Source: an uncultured bacterium (GTDB lineage: Bacteria; Atribacterota; Atribacteria; Atribacterales; Caldatribacteriaceae). Taken from it: a DNA stretch of 64,000 nt. The position numbers and the translations under genes were made by a program. Position 1 is the first letter of the stretch. Each line of letters starts with the position of its first letter. The stretch is from contig CAKZPS010000062.1 of the NCBI GenBank assembly GCA_937139415.1, positions 1 to 64,000 of the forward strand, read 5' to 3'. Positions 61,766-64,000 of the stretch are shown in pieces. The notes under the pieces are model-generated. The model saw only the letters and a program-made list of their open reading frames with translations, did not search any database and was not told the DNA's origin.

Positions 61766-62655
61766 AGGTCACACAGGGGTGGGGCAAAGTCTTTTTTTGC
61801 CCCACCCCTTTGGGAAATCTCCAAGATATTACCATAAGGACCTTAGAAGTACTGCAAAGAGTTGACCTCATAGTTTGTGAGGATACTCGGGTTACTCTCA
61901 AGCTATTGACCCATTATGGGATTAAGAAGCCTCTCATGAGCTATCATTCGTACAACAAGGAGAGGGCGACACGGAGGATTTTGGAATTTCTCCGTCGGGG
62001 AGAAAATGTGGCGTTTGTGTCAGATGCAGGAATGCCCGGTGTTCAGGATCCGGGGTTAGAACTCATTCAGGTTCTCAGGAGAGAAGGAATATCCTTTGAG
62101 GTTCTTCCTGGTCCCTCTGCTCCGCTTTTGGGATTTGTCTATGCTGCCTTCGAAAGCCCTGGCTTTTTATTCTTGGGTTTTCTTCCCCGAAAGAAGGGGG
62201 AGCGGCGTAAGATTCTTGCGAAGAGCCTCAATTCGCCTTTTGTGATAGTGTTTTATGAGTCACCCCGTCGTCTCCTTGATACTCTCCGGGAAATTGGTGC
62301 AGTTGGTGGGGAAAATCGGAGGATAGTAGTTGCTCGCGAGTTGACCAAATTTTACGAAGAAGTGAAACAGGGAACGGTAGGAGAACTTTTGCTCTATTAT
62401 TCGTCTTTTGAGGTAAGAGGAGAAATTGTTGTGGTAGTAGAAGGACGGAAAGAGGAGGATTTTCCTCTCCCGAAGGAACTTCTCTATTCCCTCCAAGAGA
62501 AGGGATTGAGCGAAAGGGATATCGTGGACGTCATCCATCAGGTCTTTGCTGTACCTCGAGGGAAAGTAAAAAAATGCTTCGAGAAAGAAAAAGGTGTGTC
62601 GTATCTTGAGGAAAACTTACTTGAGGAAATGGATTCGAGGGAAGAAGAGGAATAA
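61762..62655 (+). CDS. rsmI: 16S rRNA (cytidine1402-2'-O)-methyltransferase RsmI
   Basis: A 297-residue tetrapyrrole-methylase-fold methyltransferase that modifies C1402 of 16S rRNA. The N-terminal FFCPTPLGNLQDITIRTLEVL and VCEDTRVTLKLLTHYGI are typical. VSDAGMPGVQDPG corresponds to the SAM-binding SDAGTPxISDPG loop, and PGPSAPLLG and FYESPRRLLDTL are conserved. GGAAGG precedes the ATG, which overlaps the HtrA gene. A 14-bp hairpin (61775-61809) covers the first codons and may limit translation or transcription of rsmI. In Bacillus rsmI (yabC) is near ricT as well. Confidence 0.93.
   Translation: MKVTQGWGKVFFCPTPLGNLQDITIRTLEVLQRVDLIVCEDTRVTLKLLTHYGIKKPLMSYHSYNKERATRRILEFLRRGENVAFVSDAGMPGVQDPGLELIQVLRREGISFEVLPGPSAPLLGFVYAAFESPGFLFLGFLPRKKGERRKILAKSLNSPFVIVFYESPRRLLDTLREIGAVGGENRRIVVARELTKFYEEVKQGTVGELLLYYSSFEVRGEIVVVVEGRKEEDFPLPKELLYSLQEKGLSERDIVDVIHQVFAVPRGKVKKCFEKEKGVSYLEENLLEEMDSREEEE
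61775..61809 (+). promoter_or_regulatory. 14-bp hairpin in the first codons of rsmI
   Basis: AGGGGTGGGGCAAA (61775-61788) pairs perfectly with 61796-61809 around a 7-nt T-rich loop. It begins 11 nt after the start codon. It may act as an attenuator between the HtrA gene and rsmI, or merely be a by-product of coding. Confidence 0.4.
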
Positions 62656-62694
62656 CCTTCGTAATCTCTTCCTTGAGGTATTCTCGATTTCCTT

Positions 62695-62723
62695 TTGACA
62701 TGATGGTTTCCCTTCCGTATCAT
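62695..62723 (+). promoter_or_regulatory. Promoter for pstB
   Basis: TTGACA (62695-62700), a 17-nt spacer and TATCAT (62718-62723), 24 nt before the ATG at 62748. I see no clear Pho-box repeats. Confidence 0.65.
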
Positions 62724-62747
62724 ATACTGTGATGAAAGAAGGAGTAA

Positions 62748-63596
62748 ATGATTGATAAGTACTGTGACCTTGAGATAGGCGTGTTTGAGGAGGTTGACGA
62801 AGGAAAAATTCCGATAGCGAAAGCGGGGAATACGATGAGTAACACGATAAAGCTCAGTATCGAGAAGCTTAGCGTTTTCTTTAGTAATAAACAAGTTCTC
62901 TACGATGTTACTCTTGGCATTCCGGAGAAAAGTGTTACGGCAATCATTGGTCCTTCGGGGTGTGGAAAATCGACGCTGTTGCGAAGTATTAACCGGATGA
63001 ACGACCTTCTCGATAACGCGAAAATTATGGGGAAGATTCTCTTCGATGGTGAAGACATTTATGGAGAGAACGTCGATCCGGTGGCATTACGACAGAGAAT
63101 TGGCATGGTATTTCAGCGTCCTAATCCTTTTCCCAAGAGTATATTTGAAAATGTGGCGTATGGATTACGTATTCAGGGTTGGAGGGAACGCAGTAAAATT
63201 CAAGAACGGGTGGAGGAAAGTTTGCGGGCAGCTGCTCTGTGGGATGAAGTGAAGGATCGTCTGTACAGTTCCGCTTTAGAACTGTCCGGAGGTCAACAGC
63301 AACGATTGTGCATCGCTCGAGCTATTGCCGTAGAACCGGAAATTCTCCTTATGGACGAGCCAGCTTCAGCGTTAGATCCGATCGCGACGGCTAAAATCGA
63401 AGAATTAATCAAAAAGCTGAAAGAAAGATATACCATTGTTTTGGTTACCCACAACATGCAAGAAGCAGCACGAGCTTCTGATTTCGCCGCATTCTTGCTT
63501 CTTGGGAAACTCATCGAATTTGCCCCGACCGCGCAACTTTTTACCAATCCTCAGCGTAAAGAGACCGAAGATTACCTTACCGGTCGATTTGGATAG
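62748..63596 (+). CDS. pstB: Phosphate ABC transporter ATPase PstB (with N-terminal extension)
   Basis: A 282-residue ATPase of the high-affinity phosphate importer. Walker [10 protein letters not shown] at about 68-76, Q-loop [19 protein letters not shown] (the PstB-specific NPFPKSI), signature LSGGQQQR and Walker [13 protein letters not shown] are clear. ATG 62748 has AAGGAG perfectly spaced and adds about 29 residues before the usual PstB start; ATG 62835 ([12 protein letters not shown]) is the conventional alternative. No pstS, pstC, pstA or phoU gene lies beside it, so the permease is encoded elsewhere. It has its own promoter. Confidence 0.92.
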   Translation: MIDKYCDLEIGVFEEVDEGKIPIAKAGNTMSNTIKLSIEKLSVFFSNKQVLYDVTLGIPEKSVTAIIGPSGCGKSTLLRSINRMNDLLDNAKIMGKILFDGEDIYGENVDPVALRQRIGMVFQRPNPFPKSIFENVAYGLRIQGWRERSKIQERVEESLRAAALWDEVKDRLYSSALELSGGQQQRLCIARAIAVEPEILLMDEPASALDPIATAKIEELIKKLKERYTIVLVTHNMQEAARASDFAAFLLLGKLIEFAPTAQLFTNPQRKETEDYLTGRFG

Positions 63597-63659
63597 GGAT
63601 TTTGGATGCAAGGAACTGGACACCCTGGTTTTCAATATATACTCCTATCATTCTTTTGA

Positions 63660-63688
63660 TTGACCCAGGAGTGAAATGGATTTACACT
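63660..63688 (+). promoter_or_regulatory. Promoter for the MotA/TolQ/ExbB gene
   Basis: TTGACC (63660-63665), a 17-nt spacer and TACACT (63683-63688), 36 nt before the ATG at 63725. Confidence 0.55.
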
Positions 63689-63724
63689 TATCCTGACTGG
63701 AGAGAGAAATGAGGAGGTTCGTGC

Positions 63725-64000
63725 ATGCAGTTTTTCTCCATCATTGCCAAAGGCGGATACATCATGTATCCCATTGTGGTTTGCTCAGTGATGACTCTCG
63801 CTATTTTTCTGGAACGATGGTATGTGCTCCGCCATTCTAAGGAAGAGGTGAGAAAGTATATTCGAGCTGTTCGCAAGGCTCTCGCTCGTAAAGACCTCAA
63901 GGCTGTTTGGGAAGTGAGTCAGAAGTTTCCCATGCCTGCTTCGCGGGTCATCATGGCCGGTCTCAAAAAGTGCTTCAGTGGTCAAACCAAGGAAGCAAAA
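63725..64000 (+). CDS. MotA/TolQ/ExbB proton channel family protein (partial)
   Basis: The first 92 codons of a gene cut by the right edge. GAGGAGG (63711-63717) lies 7 nt before the ATG. The start FFSIIAKGGYIMYPIVVCSVMTLAIFLERWYVLRH has the typical first membrane helix followed by ER-x-x-x-L, then a cytoplasmic helical loop (VRKYIRAVRKALARKDLKAV, partly shown). This matches ExbB/TolQ, which use the proton motive force with ExbD/TolR and TonB/TolA to energise an outer membrane. ExbD-type genes probably lie beyond the edge. It supports a diderm cell plan. Confidence 0.85.
   Translation, partial: MQFFSIIAKGGYIMYPIVVCSVMTLAIFLERWYVLRHSKEEVRKYIRAVRKALARKDLKAVWEVSQKFPMPASRVIMAGLKKCFSGQTKEAK

Overview
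The window reads as a densely packed bacterial chromosome segment from an anaerobic, probably thermophilic, diderm lineage. Supporting signs are: 4Fe-4S and radical SAM enzymes throughout, a 2-oxoacid:ferredoxin oxidoreductase, a Sec-exported (non-lipoprotein) binding protein, a periplasmic sigma-E/RseA/RseB/DegP-type stress module, and an ExbB/TolQ-type proton channel at the right edge. GTG and TTG starts are frequent, gaps are short and many genes overlap by 4-8 nt. Several neighbourhoods (tmk-darA-holB-ricT-rsmI, araL-araM) follow Firmicutes order. I suspect Atribacterota or a similarly deep branch, but that is an inference from gene content only. I see no tRNA, rRNA, CRISPR array or insertion sequence.

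Layout. 1-546: left edge with no convincing gene. 547-2957: rarA and a uroporphyrinogen-decarboxylase-family protein. 2988-9946: a catabolic region with deoC (strong promoter plus an operator-like inverted repeat), a flavin/Fe-S oxidoreductase, a hairpin and small ORF, a GntR regulator, a ROK kinase, a Gfo/Idh/MocA dehydrogenase and a TIM-barrel isomerase. 10021-19122: grpE-dnaK, a perfect 20-bp-stem terminator, then dnaJ, rsmE, mtaB, a nuclease-fold protein lacking catalytic residues, an O-antigen-ligase/TPR membrane protein and a thioredoxin-like lipoprotein. 19204-27460 (minus): a seven-gene operon of five poorly characterised genes (membrane proteins, an M14-type zinc carboxypeptidase-like protein, an SPFH/HflK-like protein) followed by araL-like and araM-like genes. 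This operon is the best candidate for an undescribed system. 27523-29767: two tandem HD-GYP genes sharing an exactly identical 411-bp tract. 29757-34588: radical SAM, flavin reductase, slipin-NfeD pair and a B12-type radical SAM protein. 34585-42297: carA-carB-mscS and the two subunits of a 2-oxoacid oxidoreductase, all overlapping or close. 42320-46125 (minus): a sugar ABC importer without an ATPase gene, plus a universal stress protein. 46324-50906: a zinc-ribbon protein and purB-purM-purN-purD. 50963-53706 (minus): radical SAM/SPASM protein, uracil-DNA glycosylase, metallophosphoesterase. 53858-62655: R3H ATPase, tmk, darA, holB, ricT, then an inserted ECF sigma/anti-sigma/RseB/HtrA module, then rsmI. 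62748-64000: an orphan pstB and the start of a MotA/TolQ/ExbB gene.

Functionally the window joins housekeeping modules (chaperones, purine and carbamoyl-phosphate synthesis, replication clamp loading, rRNA/tRNA modification) with carbohydrate acquisition and breakdown, c-di-GMP and c-di-AMP signalling, and envelope quality control. Envelope-related membrane proteins (slipin/NfeD, SPFH-like cluster, RseB/DegP, MscS, ExbB) are over-represented.
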